This document shows positions 1 through 13,900 of a DNA stretch of 64,000 nt, piece by piece. Location: the NCBI GenBank assembly GCA_013365325.1, contig JABVXV010000036.1, positions 310,001 to 374,000 of the forward strand, read 5' to 3'. Numbering within the stretch: the first letter of the stretch is position 1; every line of letters begins with the position of its first letter. This DNA is from Dipetalonema caudispina. Its lineage: Eukaryota > Nematoda > Chromadorea > Rhabditida > Onchocercidae. Both the position numbers and the translations under genes were made by a program. The notes below the pieces were generated by a model, which saw nothing but the letters and a program-made list of their open reading frames with translations, was not told the DNA's origin and searched no databases.

Positions 1-3000
1 TGGGATCCCTTTCACTGCGAAGGTTTAATATAACTTAAAGCCTCGTAGACGATATTGATAAGCCAAAATTTTCGATCTAACGAAAAGTGAAATACATTTT
101 GAAACAGGGTTGTGAACATATGAAGCGATTAAATTAGCTGTTAATATCAACAGCAAATCAGTTGAGGCGCATCTCTATCATCAATCCCTTCAACTTATTC
201 CTAATTGTTTGTAGAATCGTAAAGGAAAAAGGAAACACCATTTACAAAGATGATGGATAATTTCAGCTGAATGTCAGTTTACCAGAGTTATCAGAAGTGC
301 CTAAATCACTCAGTATAGATATTATTTCGTGTAGTAAATATAGGGAATTTCGATGGTTGCACCCCTAAAGAAAACTTCAGAAGGGAGTCTCCTCAGAAAA
401 CATGATCTTTCTACATCACTGATTTTCTTATTTTAAATGAAAATTACAAAGCTATCTTGGAATCGGATGTTCCAATTTCAATTCTTCTATAGAATTTCTA
501 AAAATTAATTCCGTAATGAATTCTTTTATTTGTAGAATGGGTTCCAACAACAGTGACAATCACTGATTGTCGACAGCTTTGTAAAGCTAAATACTATAAA
601 TACTATAATTGTTACTAAAAAATCTGAAGTTAAACGATCTCAACCACTTGTATTTCCTAATGCTACAGCGTAATTATACCATTAGCAACATCATCACCAA
701 ATGTTACAACAAACAGATTTACTATCTGCTACGAATTAGCGAAATAAGGACACATAAAAGAAGTTTCTGTATTTTGCAATGATATAACAAAGTTAATACA
801 TCTTATTAATATGCTGGTCGCGTACCCTTCATATTGCTATATTTATCAAATTCATATTCAACGAGTTTGCATACTTGTAGTCTGACAGAAATGAGATCAT
901 TACAGTAATATTAATAGATAAAAATCTGGAGCAACAAAAATTTTTTCATGGTCTATTATTAATTCAAATCCAAAATTCCAAGTCCAAGTTCACCTGATTT
1001 TTCTGCCAAAGGATCTAATCACTGTCTCTCTGGTATATAACTGCACATCAACCCATATCAGTGATTTAACCTGCTAAGGCTAGGTTATGATTCGCTTTTA
1101 ACTACAAAACTTTGATTAACTAGCACAACAAGCTAACCTTTAGGAAACTGATGATACCTAACCGTTTGGAGGTAAAGCAGCATTTCAGGGCAGAGATCTA
1201 CGATTAGATTCACCAAATATGAAATAAAAGAAAAACAAACCAAGATACTGCCATGATCTTACATCCTTTGGGTCTAATTCAACCGCTTTCTCAAGGTGTT
1301 TTTCTGCTTCATCAATTTTCTTATCCGAACGAAAATCCATTAGTTTAACCAGAATTATTCCATACCTGAAAATGACCTACTTAAAATCATCTTTTATACT
1401 TTATCCCTCGAAAAGAGCTGAAATGATAGTAAAGCTACAAGGAAAAGACCGATTAAAAAAAGACAGCCACAATTACATACACCTTAACAAATACTCCATC
1501 ACTGGAAACACCACTTATCCTGATCGGTAGGGTTAAATAATTTTAGCTTACCATTTGTGTGCATTAGCATTCGGACTCTGTGGATTTTCATAATCAAGCG
1601 CCTTTTTCGCTATTTTTTCAGCCTGAAAATTGCTATGATCGATGCATTCATTGACTAGCTTGGCACTCCGAATACTGTTTAGAAAATCAATTGGGAATAA
1701 AAATTTAAAAAAAAAGAAATTTTGGCATAAAAAAACCTCGAGGAATGTCACCATTCGATTCTTGTCGGCACTTGAAGTCCATAAAGCAATTTCGAGTAAT
1801 ACTCGGCCATACCGCCACAGGATGTCGGTATTCGTTGAATCCGAATATCTGAAATAAAAAAATAAATGCATATCAAAATTATCCATACTCAAACTGGTTA
1901 AGACAATAGGATATAGAAAGAGCCTATAAGAAATTTAAGGAAAGAAGTTTCAATCTAAGAACAAACTGATACCGATGTAATAAAAGTTTCCTAGAAATTG
2001 CCATATCCTACCAATATAAAAATTAGTTCCATTATCAACCATATTTCTTACGAAATGATTTACCCCTTCAAAAGTAAACTGAAGACCCAGAAAGTATGGT
2101 AGCATAATGAAACAAGCAGAAATACGAAAACACAACTTACGGCGAAAGCTTTTCACGGAGATTTTCTAGCAATATCACATCATCCAAATAGCCTTTCCGA
2201 TTTGTATGTTTTATTGCAAATGACAGCTTACGCACAGCTGTTTGATACCTGCATATAACAAACAAACAAGAAACTGCCGGGTTCTTGGGTATATTGCATC
2301 TTGTGTTAAGACCAAAATGATCAAATTTACCAAAATAACCAAATATGACAAAGTATTAATCTACTTTTGAGTAATGACGATGATAAGAAGCTTAATAACT
2401 GGTACATAAACTCATTAACAGGAAAAAAGTAACTCATATAAATGTACTCAGCTTATTCATTAAATAACAAGAATCATTCAAATATACGTAATACTGCTAA
2501 TATGTAAACTCAAATTCTGTATTACAAGTAAATTTTAATATAGGATGAAATGTAATGGCTAAGATGGATAGGATAGCAAGGGATTTCAAGGTTAACGTGA
2601 CAGAATCATCATTAGACAATCAGAAATAGAAGACAGCTAAATTATTTTACATTAAATTGAGTTTTAATAACTGTTCTATATGAAATCAACTATTTCTAAT
2701 AAAAAATTATAACACACCACAGAGGTTGTTTCTTGAGTTCATCGTTGCTGAGAGCGATAGCTGCTGCAGCAAATACTGTCCCACCAAAGCAAGCATGTTT
2801 TTGAGAGCTGAAATTCTGAAAAAAAAAACCGGGAAGTTATACAGTTCTTTGGAATAAATGAATACTGGGACAATGTCCAGTATCCTCCCACACTTTATTA
2901 TAATAATACTTCACATTAGAAAGCCTAAAACTTATTTTAAATCCCATCTAGTCTTTTAAGGACCATTATTCTATCTAAGAAAAGTTACAAATCCTAGTGC

Positions 3001-3206
3001 CACAAAATATACAAAACAAATTATTGCAACTTAAACAGGCTCCTAATTGCCTAAATACTAATCATATTGTACCGCTTTACAAAAAACTGAAAAATCGGAA
3101 TACTCAATCAGTCAAAAACGGATAAAATGCTAGCAAAGATAGTACAAAAGAGACAGAAACTAACTTGCACAGTTTTTCGGAAAATATTACTTGTTCTGCG
3201 GAACAT
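1..3206 (-). CDS. RMD/FAM82-family TPR protein (regulator of microtubule dynamics), 3' end missing
   Basis: Six exons join in frame on the minus strand: 3206-3165, 2815-2718, 2248-2141, 1848-1752, 1622-1552 and 1365-1263 (173 codons). Every junction is GT/AG and phases agree. The N-terminus MFRRTSNIFRKTVQ is short, basic and lacks acidic residues, like a mitochondrial targeting segment. Recognisable family features are the DILWRYGRVLLEIA stretch, ANAHKWYGIIL spanning the exon 5/6 junction (compare the HKWYAI motif of RMD1/FAM82B), and a TPR helix pair ending EKAVELDPKD. RMD proteins are TPR proteins tied to microtubules and mitochondria. After exon 6 (donor GTAAGA at 1262-1257) I find no further exon in 1-1256, so the last 80-100 residues probably lie off the window. 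A TTTTCAG acceptor nine bases before the ATG suits SL trans-splicing. The family call is secure; which RMD paralogue this is remains unclear. Confidence 0.84.
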
Positions 3207-3215
3207 AATAATAAC

Positions 3216-3222
3216 CTGAAAA
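3216..3222 (-). promoter_or_regulatory. probable trans-splice (or 5'UTR) acceptor of the RMD gene
   Basis: On the minus strand CTTTTCAG is followed by GTTATTATT and then the ATG at 3206. A consensus acceptor so close to a start codon, with no upstream coding exon, is typical of spliced-leader addition in nematodes. SL use is inferred. Confidence 0.45.
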
Positions 3223-5309
3223 GAGAAGAATTACATTCGTAATGAAAGTTTATTCATAAAATAATTATCTAACTGCATCAAAAAAGTTGCTAGAATTTGA
3301 ATTATATTTCTGAAAGTCTTTAATCTTTCGAATAATTAAGACAGAAATTTTTGGGTTCTAAATAATTTCCAGTTAATTTCCCATTCATTAAATCCAATTG
3401 TATGCACTTCCGGTATACTTAAGGAATTTAATGAAATGATATAATTCCGGCACAATATTTCCCTCCGGATGACAACAATGAGATTAAATAATCCTTTCAG
3501 GATAGAAGTGTTGCATAGAGGAGAGAAGTTTATCACTATCTGAGATAGAGGCTGCGATGGTATATAGGAGAGATGGAGAATTTGAAGAGATTCAGTGATA
3601 GTTGAAATCTCAAATAGCATGAGAGGCAGAGAAGTGATATAATAAAGAAATAGTGTTTTGTTTTGAGGATTAAAGATTGATAGAGTTAACAAAACAAGAT
3701 TTCATTATGCAATTATTTTATGAATATATAAGCATTGTAAAAGGAAGTGCAGCATTTGAGGAGATAGCAGAGAATGAGAGAATTACCAAAGGAGTATGCT
3801 ATGAGGGTTGAGAAGAGTTAAGGCAGAGATTGAGAAGAAAAGATGAACATAAGAGAGCATTTGTTCAAATTTCAGTTGATTACTTGTTCCGGCTAGAAAT
3901 TTTCTTATAATAAAGCTGGGAAGTAGGAATTCTTGTATGACAACTTAAATTCATTAACGGTTTGATAATTAGTTAGAGGATATCCGGAAAGTTACAGATT
4001 GAAACTAATCTAACAATCCGTAACAGATCATAATGTCAAATTTGAATACATATACAGCACATGTTGTATATGGGATTTATGAAAAGAGGTTATGACATCA
4101 GAATTTAAATGTAATCCGCTGAAAGTATAGTGGAATGTCAAAGGTCACATGACAACTACTGGAGAGTTTATAAAATATGTAGATTGAAAGTACTTCATTA
4201 AACAAAACATAATTCAATAAAACCGTAATAATTGATGAATATTTCGCTGAATAATTTTTAATTTCTATCATAATAGTAATTTAAATTCTGGCCAAAGAAG
4301 CAATTACAAGGATCATATCTGAATATCAAGAGATTCCGGATGTGTACCATTCGGAAAATTTGACATAATAGAAATTGCAATTGTATGTCTGTTAATGAAA
4401 AGTAGAACTAGGATGAACAAAATTATCTGCTAATTGATTGCAAATTTAATTATACGCTGATTAAAATATTAAAAGTACACTAAATTTTAACAGGTGGCAC
4501 ACGTCTTCCAACGTGAAAAAACGTCAAATCGACAAGCAATTTAAATTACGAGTACAGTACATGCGTGACATTAATAGAAGTATGAAGATGCACATTTAAA
4601 GTGATAATCTTTGTGTCACTTTTAGCTTACCATATTCATTAAGAAATTGAAATTTTTTATTTGAAGTTTAGATTTAAAATTTGATTATAAAAATTTGGAT
4701 ATTTAAAATTATTCCAAAAGATCAGATGCTTAAAAGTGTAATTTTTTTTCTAATTTAATAGATCAAATGAAAAATCAGGATAATAGCTTAATTGCTCCAG
4801 TAACTTTCAACGTAAGATTGTTCCTATTTTACCTACGCTTATCCTGCAATGTCACAAATATCTTCTTACTCAGAATTTTTAGATTTTATGCTAATTTCCT
4901 TTCACTTTGTATAAATTTTTCATTTAGATTTATTTATTCCCTTTTCATTTTTATTTTGAAAAGTTACAAAATTTGCTTTTTAAATTTATTCGTTTGAAAA
5001 ATTGTTTTCCATCTATTTAAAAATTTTTGATTTCAATTCATTCTGAAAGTATAGTTGAAGGGGAAAATTTTATTAGTCGAAGTTTGGAGTAAGTTCAATT
5101 AAAATTACAGATGCCGAGTTGTAATTTAGCATTTGAGAATCTACTACAAACTTACTTAAGCTGTGAGAATCCCAGAAAGAAAATGTATTTGTATGAAAAC
5201 TTCAATTAGACAGAACAAGGGTCAATTGTATAAAGAATAATAGAAATGATACAACAAAACAGGTAATAATTAAATATCAGAATTGCTTTATCATTGTAAC
5301 TTTTTTACT

Positions 5310-5950
5310 TGTATGCTCGATTACCTAATTATTTAAATCCTTAGTTACTCGAATGCCTAATTACTTTGAATGTCGGATTATTTGAATTCTTAAACATTTG
5401 ATTACTCGAATATTTAATTATTCGAATGCTTGATTATTTGATTACTTGAATACTTGATTACCAGAGCACTTGAACATTTTATCGCTGCAATTATTGATTA
5501 CCTGAACATTTGACTACTTTGATACTTGTGTACCTGGTTATTTGAATACTTGATCACTTGATTACTTTAATACCAGATCATCCAATTATTTAAACAATTG
5601 AATAATTAACTACTCGGATACCTTAACATTCGATCATTTGAATATTAAAATGCCTGAAAATACCTGGTTAATTAAACACTTGAATATTTGAATGATCGAA
5701 TATTTAATTGTTTCAAATGTTTAATTATAAGAATACTTGTTTAATTGTGTACTTCGTTATCATATTATCTGAATCCTTGATTGCTTCGATATTTCTGTAC
5801 TCGGTTACTTAAATACTTGATCATACTGCTATGTATCTTTTAACCCGATCACTGTTACCTAATCGCTTGATTACTTGAATACATGATTGTTTAAATACTT
5901 GATTACCTGAATATTTGCTGTGAATACATGATTACTTGAATAATTGATTT
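5310..5950. repeat. degenerate tandem repeat, about 16-17 bp period (TTACTTGAATACTTGA-like)
   Basis: For roughly 640 bases the words TTGATTACTTGAATACTTGA and close variants (ACTCGAATGC, ATTTGAATAT, TACCTGAATA) recur nearly continuously. The period is about 8/16-17 bases, with substitutions and small indels. It looks like an old, diverged minisatellite and has no open reading frame. Confidence 0.65.
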
Positions 5951-7213
5951 TTTTTTTTTTGAATAAAAGTGGAAAAAAAGTGAAAAATTGAGGGTAAAAG
6001 AAGAAAGCAAAATACCCCAGAAAAAGGTATGATTGAAATACTCATTAAATATCATTTCTATTTTTTTTTTTTTCCTCCCACTTCCCTTTAATCAATCATT
6101 TAATACAATTTTTCAAAGAAACTGCAAAAATAACCGCTTTTTATTGATATAATACATTCATTTAAATTGAAATGGAAATTTTATTTTTGTTTTATCATCG
6201 CTTACATTTCTAAAATGTCATCTTTTAGATTAATTTATGATGTGAATGGAATGATGGAATTGGAAAAGGTAACAAAAACATCTCAAAAATGTCTTCCATA
6301 TAAAATTTTCCTGAGATATCCCGATATTCAACGATAACCTCACCATTTAAAATGTTATACATCTGTGAATGAATGTTTGTATATACTACGGTAAATTTTG
6401 TCTATTTCTATACTTAATCTTCAATCAACTCGATTATTTTTAATTTCAAATTCAGAGAATGAATCAATTAGGAAGAAAAAATTGTGAAATAAAAAGCAAG
6501 TAATTGTTGTAGAAATGCTATACTTTTCCAATTGAAAATTTTAAATTAAATTTCAATAAGAAAAGAAAAAAAAATTGACAAATAGTTTTGGTGATAATTA
6601 CCTTACTAGGTATATAAGCTGAGATATGTTCATTCATTTCAAATGTTGAAATTAAATTTAATAAGAAAGATTAAAACTTCATAAATGATCCATTGTTTTC
6701 TAATCATTTTAATTGTTTTATAAAAGTGCTAATCAATGTATTTTTAATTTTACATAATTTGTTTTATGTAACAAATATAACAGAATATGCAAATAAGATA
6801 AGGAATGCGATAATCTTAACGGAAGATGATAACAGGTAGATATTAACTGTTTTTCATTTATTTCAAGTACTCAGAAATATTTAATTGAAAAGTTTGCAAA
6901 AAGAAAATTTGAAGAAACATTTAGTTAATGAGCACGATAGGATTGTAAACATTGAAATTAATTGTAGTAGTAGTAGAAGTAGGAATATCGGAAGAAGAAG
7001 ATCATGAATGGATAAGAGGTATTTCATGAATGGTATAGCTTTTGATGATGAATACTTTGAACGATAAGAGTGTAATTCAAAAACTTTTGAATTGTTTTGA
7101 AAAAAAAAAATATATATAAAAGTATGAATTTTTATTTTTCCAATCAATTTAAACGAAAAAAGACTTTTCATGAATTGCTTCAAAATAGAACATAACAAAC
7201 AAATAGTAATCTT

Positions 7214-7236
7214 AAACCGGAAGAGATTACCGGTTT
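7214..7236. repeat. short inverted repeat AAACCGG...CCGGTTT
   Basis: Seven-base perfect arms (7214-7220 and 7230-7236) are separated by nine bases, about 720 bases upstream of the adr-1-like start. It stands out in DNA where CpG is rare. It could be a transcription-factor site; no function is shown. Confidence 0.35.
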
Positions 7237-7954
7237 GCATAGTGACCTTTTATGCTAGTCGAGATTTCCGATCGATAATAAGTTTAAGATTGAAGTTCTA
7301 ATTAATCGTAATTAATTTTTAAGAAGTTTAGATAATCATCTAAGGAAGATTTATGATGAATTAGAAAGTTTGAAAATACTGCAATAGTTTATTGAAGTAA
7401 AGAGAATGGGACAAATACATCGGAAAATTTCATCATGAAATTACATCGTAATTTTGCATTCAATAATTGAAGTTTTAAAATCGTACACTTATTTTAGATA
7501 ACTAATTCCAATACATTTAAATTAATCAGAAAATTATGTAATTGATTATTGTTTAGATTCATTTGGAACTAATTATTTGTAAGAAGAAAAAAATATGTAT
7601 AGTAGTCAGTGTTATGTTGATTGAATGAATAAAGTTAAACGTTTCAATCATTATGAATTTGAATAAAAATGAATTTGATAATTAGTGTAATGAGCTAATT
7701 CCAAGATTAAAAAGGTCTATATACGTATATGGATGATGTTGAATTGAATTATATGCATTAGATGTCCTATTAATTCATATGATCCTAATGAAATGCGTTG
7801 GTGTTTTCTTCTAAAGAAAGTATTTTATATTTTACGACGGATACTGCGTGGTTTTGTTTCCGACATTTTTTTTTACTACATAAAGTAATAAAAGAAAAAT
7901 TTTTAGATTAATACTGCAATTTTTTATTTAAATTTGTGGCAAGAAAAAAATAAA

Positions 7955-10900
7955 ATGGATAGTCATGGCTACTATGGTAGTGGTGGTTGTCCAAGTTGGA
8001 TGAGAGTTGGTGGTAGTGCTTCATCGGATGTAACAGCAACAATAGCATCACAACAACAGCAACAACAACAACAACAACAACGATTTTACTATCCGATGAT
8101 GTCTTTGAATAGTATTATTAAAAATAAAACAAATAAAATAAGCGGTGGTGGTGGTATTGGATATCATGAATACCAGAATCATTATCCTCAGCAACAGCAA
8201 CAACAACAACAACAACAACAACAACAGTATCCTGGAGCTGATCCTAATGGTACAGGTTATTATGGTTGTAATGGTTTTCTTGGAAAACAACAACTCCAAC
8301 AGTCATCCATTTCATCTGGTATAAAGCGTGGATGTATTGGTGGTACTTTTCCGAAGAAGGTAAGTAATAATGACAATACTTAAAAAGAAATTGAAAGCTT
8401 TAACTGTTTATTTTTTGCTCAAGATATATATTACCGTTAATATGTTTTAAATTTTCTCGTGTTTTTCTTTAATTTGGAAAACATAATCTTGTTCAAGATT
8501 AAATATCTATTTTGTTTTGTTTTCAAAAGCTACAAAATTTGTTTTCTTTTTTCAAATCTCACTATTTTGTAGCAGTTCCTGCAGTTAAACTATGTATTAT
8601 CAAAGTTGCAGAATCGTTTCTGTTACGGAGTAGATGCAGCTTATCCACCGCCAAATAAAAAACCTAAAATTTATTCCACGACTGGTAAGACAGCCGCAAT
8701 GATTCTCAATGAATTGTATCCGGAGTTCAAAGATCAGTGTTCTTATAAGACAGTATGTGTTTATTTGAATCGTTCATACACAATCTTCTATCATTCTTTT
8801 GTTTTACAAATCCGGAGGTGGTTTAAACTAATTAAATAACTAGGTTCATGAATTTCTTCGTAATATCGAAGTGTCCATAGGAGTCTTTTTCCATCTTTGG
8901 ACAACTTTCGGGAATTTCACTAAAAGATTCCTTTGATGCAAGTTACAGTTCTGAGATTATGTATAAATGAAGGAGAAGATATTAATGTAGAATAGAAGTT
9001 CGAAATAACTGACAAGATTTGCATGGTTTAGTTTCAGAAAATTGGAAATTAATCACACAAGATCGAGATAGTATACATGATAGTGAATTCATTCACTACA
9101 TGCTTTTTTTATTAAAAATTTTAAAGGCACGCTAATATTTTTGGCTTTACCATGAGATCTAAATTAATATTGTTCTAGTGGTATTTAGATGATGGTTAAC
9201 AAGTTACCACGTTTTGAATGCTGCTTTACGGTGCAAGCTAAAACATTCTGTGCGGAAGGCTCAAACAAAAAGGCTGCGAAACAGGTACTGTTGTCCAACT
9301 TTTTTTTAATCTTTTATTTTTATGTTAAATTTCGTTTTTCCTTAGTCTTAGATTTATTTTACCACAACATTAATTATTGCTATAAGTTTATTTGAACCTA
9401 ACGATGTTTATCTCTTCAAGGTTTTTTTCGTGTTCAATGCATTCTCGTTGTTTACAGCTTGCGTGTGAATTGGCTTTGAAGGAATTGCGACCCGATATAC
9501 TGCTGGATGTTTCCGTTTCGGTGTCGGAAGCAAAAAAGCTTTCGAATTATGGTTTTTGTTCACCACAAACAAACGGATCAGAGGTAAGCTGTAAATTAGT
9601 CTTCATAAATGAACAGTAATCATTGGCTTATATCGTTTTCTTTCGTTTTCTCCTTTCAATTTATAAATTTAAGAATGTTGGTGCTATGCAGATTTGAAAG
9701 ATGTGTCTGATTTTTGTTTCTTTATGAGTATAACATGATGGTCATTACAAGAAATCGTAAATTATCAAATAACGATTGTAATCGGGTTTGCATCACTTAC
9801 CTTTATGTTTGTTTTTATATGCTATCAGCACATTTGTTTTTATATGCTATCAGCACGGTTTCGGTTCATGATTTTTTTAATTGGAAGGTTACGGGAGTAA
9901 GAGTAATTCAGATTTCTTACAACTTCATTTTGCTTCAGTCGGAGAGATGGATTTAGCAGTATGAAAAAGAAGTCTGAAGGGAACTTGGGAAGAGCTTGTC
10001 TTTTCTAGAATTTATTGAATTGACGTAAAGACTTTAGACTTACACGTACGACTGTTTCTACGATTTCATTTTTCGATCGTATATATTATTTTGTGCAGTT
10101 TGTATAAACTAGCTTATCTTTTTTGGAGATTTCTGGTTAGATATTGTTATTTAGGTATAAACAATTATTAAGTTGTGTTACCCATTTTCAGGAAAGCCGA
10201 AGAAGAGGATATGCCACCTGCAACTCTCTTCATGACTTTTTCCTCCGTCTCTGTAGGGTATGTAGTTCAGTTTTGGAATTGTTTTCATTTTCATGTTCAT
10301 ATTTCTTCATTTTAATGGTAATTAATATGAGTTATGTTTAAGGACAAGGAGCGTACCAGCGATGAGAAATTCACACCACAATTCACCTTTAGTGAACTTC
10401 CAGCGACGGGTACCGATGGCAAATCTCCAAAAAAATTTAAGTTAGTAGTGTTAATTTCCTCATTTTATTTTGTTCACGCTATTATTTATTTGTCGATCGC
10501 ATTGATTGCGATTACTTTCATTGTTATATTAAAATATCAAATGCCCTACATCCGCTCATTTAATACGGAAAAAATAACCTTGTTGAGTAACAGGTTCACT
10601 AACAGTAGAAAATCACACCTAAAGAACAGCGATCTAATGAAAAAGTTCTGCTTTCCTCTGACAAGTAATGCTCATCTTTGGTATATCTATCGCTAGAACT
10701 TGCAGCAGTACGACTATCCGGTTTTTTTTTTTATTTCAATCAGTTTCTATGATTTCTGGATTAATTTTCAAAACTTTTCAGATGTATGTTAGTTTTGCCC
10801 CATCAGGGAAAGGTTTACTCTCACGAAGGCTATGGAAAGTCGCCGATCAAAAATGCTGTCATCCGTGAAGTATATTTATTGTAGTTATTTTGTTACTTTC

Positions 10901-13900
10901 GTCATTTATTTCTCTATCATTTCTTTTTTAATCGTTTTGCCCATGTGATCTATCTGACAATTTTTTACAGGCGTTGGTTGATGTTTTCGACGTGCCACAA
11001 GAGGAATTAAAAATGGTGGAACGCCGGACAATGAATCTCAAACCAGGCAAACCAATGCAGGTATGAATTTCTAATAGCTTTAATTTCTGAAGCACTTCCT
11101 ATTTGCTTCAGAATTGTTATATTATTATCTCACAACTGCACAAAAAAGCGAATGGATAATTTTACTTTACATATGNNNNNNNNNNNNNNNNNNNNNNNNN
11201 NNNNNNNNNNNNNNNNNNNNNNNNNNNNNNNNNNNNNNNNNNNNNNNNNNNNNNNNNNNNNNNNNNNNNNNNNNNATGCAGGTATGAATTTCTAATAGCT
11301 TTAATTTCTGAAGCACTTCCTATTTGCTTCAGAATTGTTATATTATTATCTCACAACTGCACAAAAAAGCGAATGGATAATTTTACTTTACATATGGAAA
11401 AGTTATTGAGACTTATAAGTTATACTTGTCAGTATCCTTATTAAATTAAATGAGAGGAAATGAAGATCGTTACCATCAATGTACGCCCGAATTGTTCCTG
11501 ATGCAGCTGTGAGACACAATTAATTCTTTTTCTAAAGAGCATCTTTGCAGCAAATTATTTTTAAATAAGAGATAGAAGAGGAAATTAATAGGATAAGAAA
11601 TAAGGACTAGGGACGAAAGACTCGATAAGAATTGAAAAATGTAATGAAATGAAGCGAACTGATTTTTGACTAGTTATTGGTTGAACGAAGGAAAAAAAAT
11701 CATTTAGGTATTCAAAGGTTTTTCATCGTAAAATCTAATTGGGTAAAGAGTACTTCGGACCAAACAGCACTATAATTTGGGTGGCATTGGTGGGTATCTC
11801 TGCATTACCAACATTCCCATCTCACTTTCTTTTTACTTTGGCTAATCCGTGTGATCCCATTTATAAGAAAAGTTTTAGAGGATTCTACATTCATGTATTA
11901 CACCATTAATAATGAAATCTAAATAAATAGTGATCAGTAAGAGTTCAAGCATTCGCTTTTTTTGAAAATGTTGTGTGGTGGTAATATTTGCCTTGAGGTT
12001 TTGATACAAGCGCTCAGTTTCTACGATCGTACCATGCAAGTGGATGTGGACACCGTTGACGGAAAACCCGTCCAAGGAAATAGTCGATTCATCTGCCGCA
12101 TTACGCTCGACAATAATAGTAAGCATGTGCTGGCGACTTGTACTCACCAAAAATTGATGTTATCTCTTTCTTTTCCTTTTCAGCCCATTTAAAATTCAGC
12201 AAGAAAAGTAAAGGAAAGTAAAAAGAAAAATGCATTACGGTCATTACAGGTCGTTATTACATGTTTTATTTTGTGTGTTAAGAGCGTTTTTAAGATTGTT
12301 TTCTTTTTTCGTAGATTAAAAGTTATTAAATCTGTTGTAACAAACAGCCATTAAGTGAGCTTTTATCCTTTACCCTGTTTAATTAATACTTACAAACAAA
12401 CGGAGGATTATAATGGTGACTCAAATTCTAATCCTTTTCGAGATTTCCGTGTTCGAATATGTTCGAAGCTGCAATAGTGTTACCATTAGAAATATCTTTT
12501 ATGAGTAATATATTAGCAAAGTTTTGCAGTTATGTAATGTAAGAAAGTTAGCGAGATTTAGCAATTTCGACATAAGTTTAGTGAATCTATGCTTTATTTC
12601 TAACCAATCGTAAAAATCTGTGAGGTAGATTAGGATCAGCCTTTGTAATGATTTGGAATTTTATTACTCAAATTAAACTTGAAAATGACTGAGTAGTTTG
12701 CGCGTAAGATTAATGGATTCGTGCAATATTGGCATATCAAATTTACAAATTTTTAGAGACCATTATTGGTCCACCTCAAGATAACAAGCAAAAAGCCAAA
12801 GATTCTGCTTGCGAAAAAGTACTTCTCGAAGAGCTCGACCTAACTATGCCATCGGAAGATGTTAGAGTAAAGAGGGCGGCTGCTGTTCTTTCTCCTCCAT
12901 ATGCTTTACATCAGTTGATGTTGAAACAAAATGTAAGTGTTCTTACACATAGAATTTTTTTCAAACTAATAGTTTCATATAAATTAGAAATTTCACACAT
13001 TATAATTGACAAGTTAATAATGTAGGTTCTTTAAAACCATTCATATGATCAGTAAGCTTAAAGAATAGTGGAATAATAAACAAACTGAATATAAAAAATA
13101 GAAAACATCACTCTTTGAAAAACTTCTAAATGAATAACGTTCATCAAAAAATATTGATGCGTTCTCGGAAAAATTTTTTTTCATGATGAGTTAAACATAT
13201 CTTGTGATAAGGTGAACACATACATGCTCAGTAGTGTATACTTTTTCTTAAATTGGTTAAATCACAGCTTTTTCGAATAGTTGAAGTATAATTGTATCAG
13301 TACTGTCAAATGCGACATTCGATATTATGTTATTATCGATAATTTAACCCATAAATGAAATCACGAATTAGTTTTCGATTTCTGTTCAGCTATATTTACA
13401 GCGCAAAAAGAATCCAGACATAGTGTATGATGAACCACAAGATATTAGCGAAGCACCCAGTAAACCACCAATGTTCAAATGTACTTTAACGATAAATGGA
13501 AAAGATAAGTTTGAAGGCATTGGACAATCGAAGAAAACTGCTAAAAGTGCTGCTGCTGAACAAGCGTTGACTAAGTTATTTAAGGTTCGTTTCTCAGTTA
13601 TTGAAATTTGAGAAAATTTACCTACAGAAGACTAAAAAAAGCTATGTACATATAATATACTGTGTAGGATATATATCTCTATAATTTTTTCATATTTTAC
13701 GAATTTTTTCTTATAGCCATAAAACAGAAAATAGTTTGATGGTGAAAGTATGTTTTTGTTAGAGAAAAGATGCATGACATTGCTGTCATGAATTTTCACA
13801 GAAATAAATGATCGATCGAATATTTTAAATGCTAAGTCCGATCTCATATTTTACTATTTTATGGTGTATGTTCTCTAATTTTAGAGGATTTCCAGTGTTT

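Larger units (their letters stand above)
3223..7954. other. intergenic region between divergent RMD and adr-1-like genes
   Basis: About 4.7 kb of A+T-rich DNA. The short open frames here have no protein-like composition. It should contain the promoters of both divergently transcribed genes. It holds the degenerate repeat field at 5310-5950 and a CCGG-containing inverted repeat at 7214-7236; nothing else was recognised. Confidence 0.6.

Noticed and set aside
3336..3692. 118-codon minus-strand open frame
   Set aside because: It lies over purine-rich noncoding sequence, has no domain or splice context, and its Leu/Ile/Ser composition is expected by chance here.
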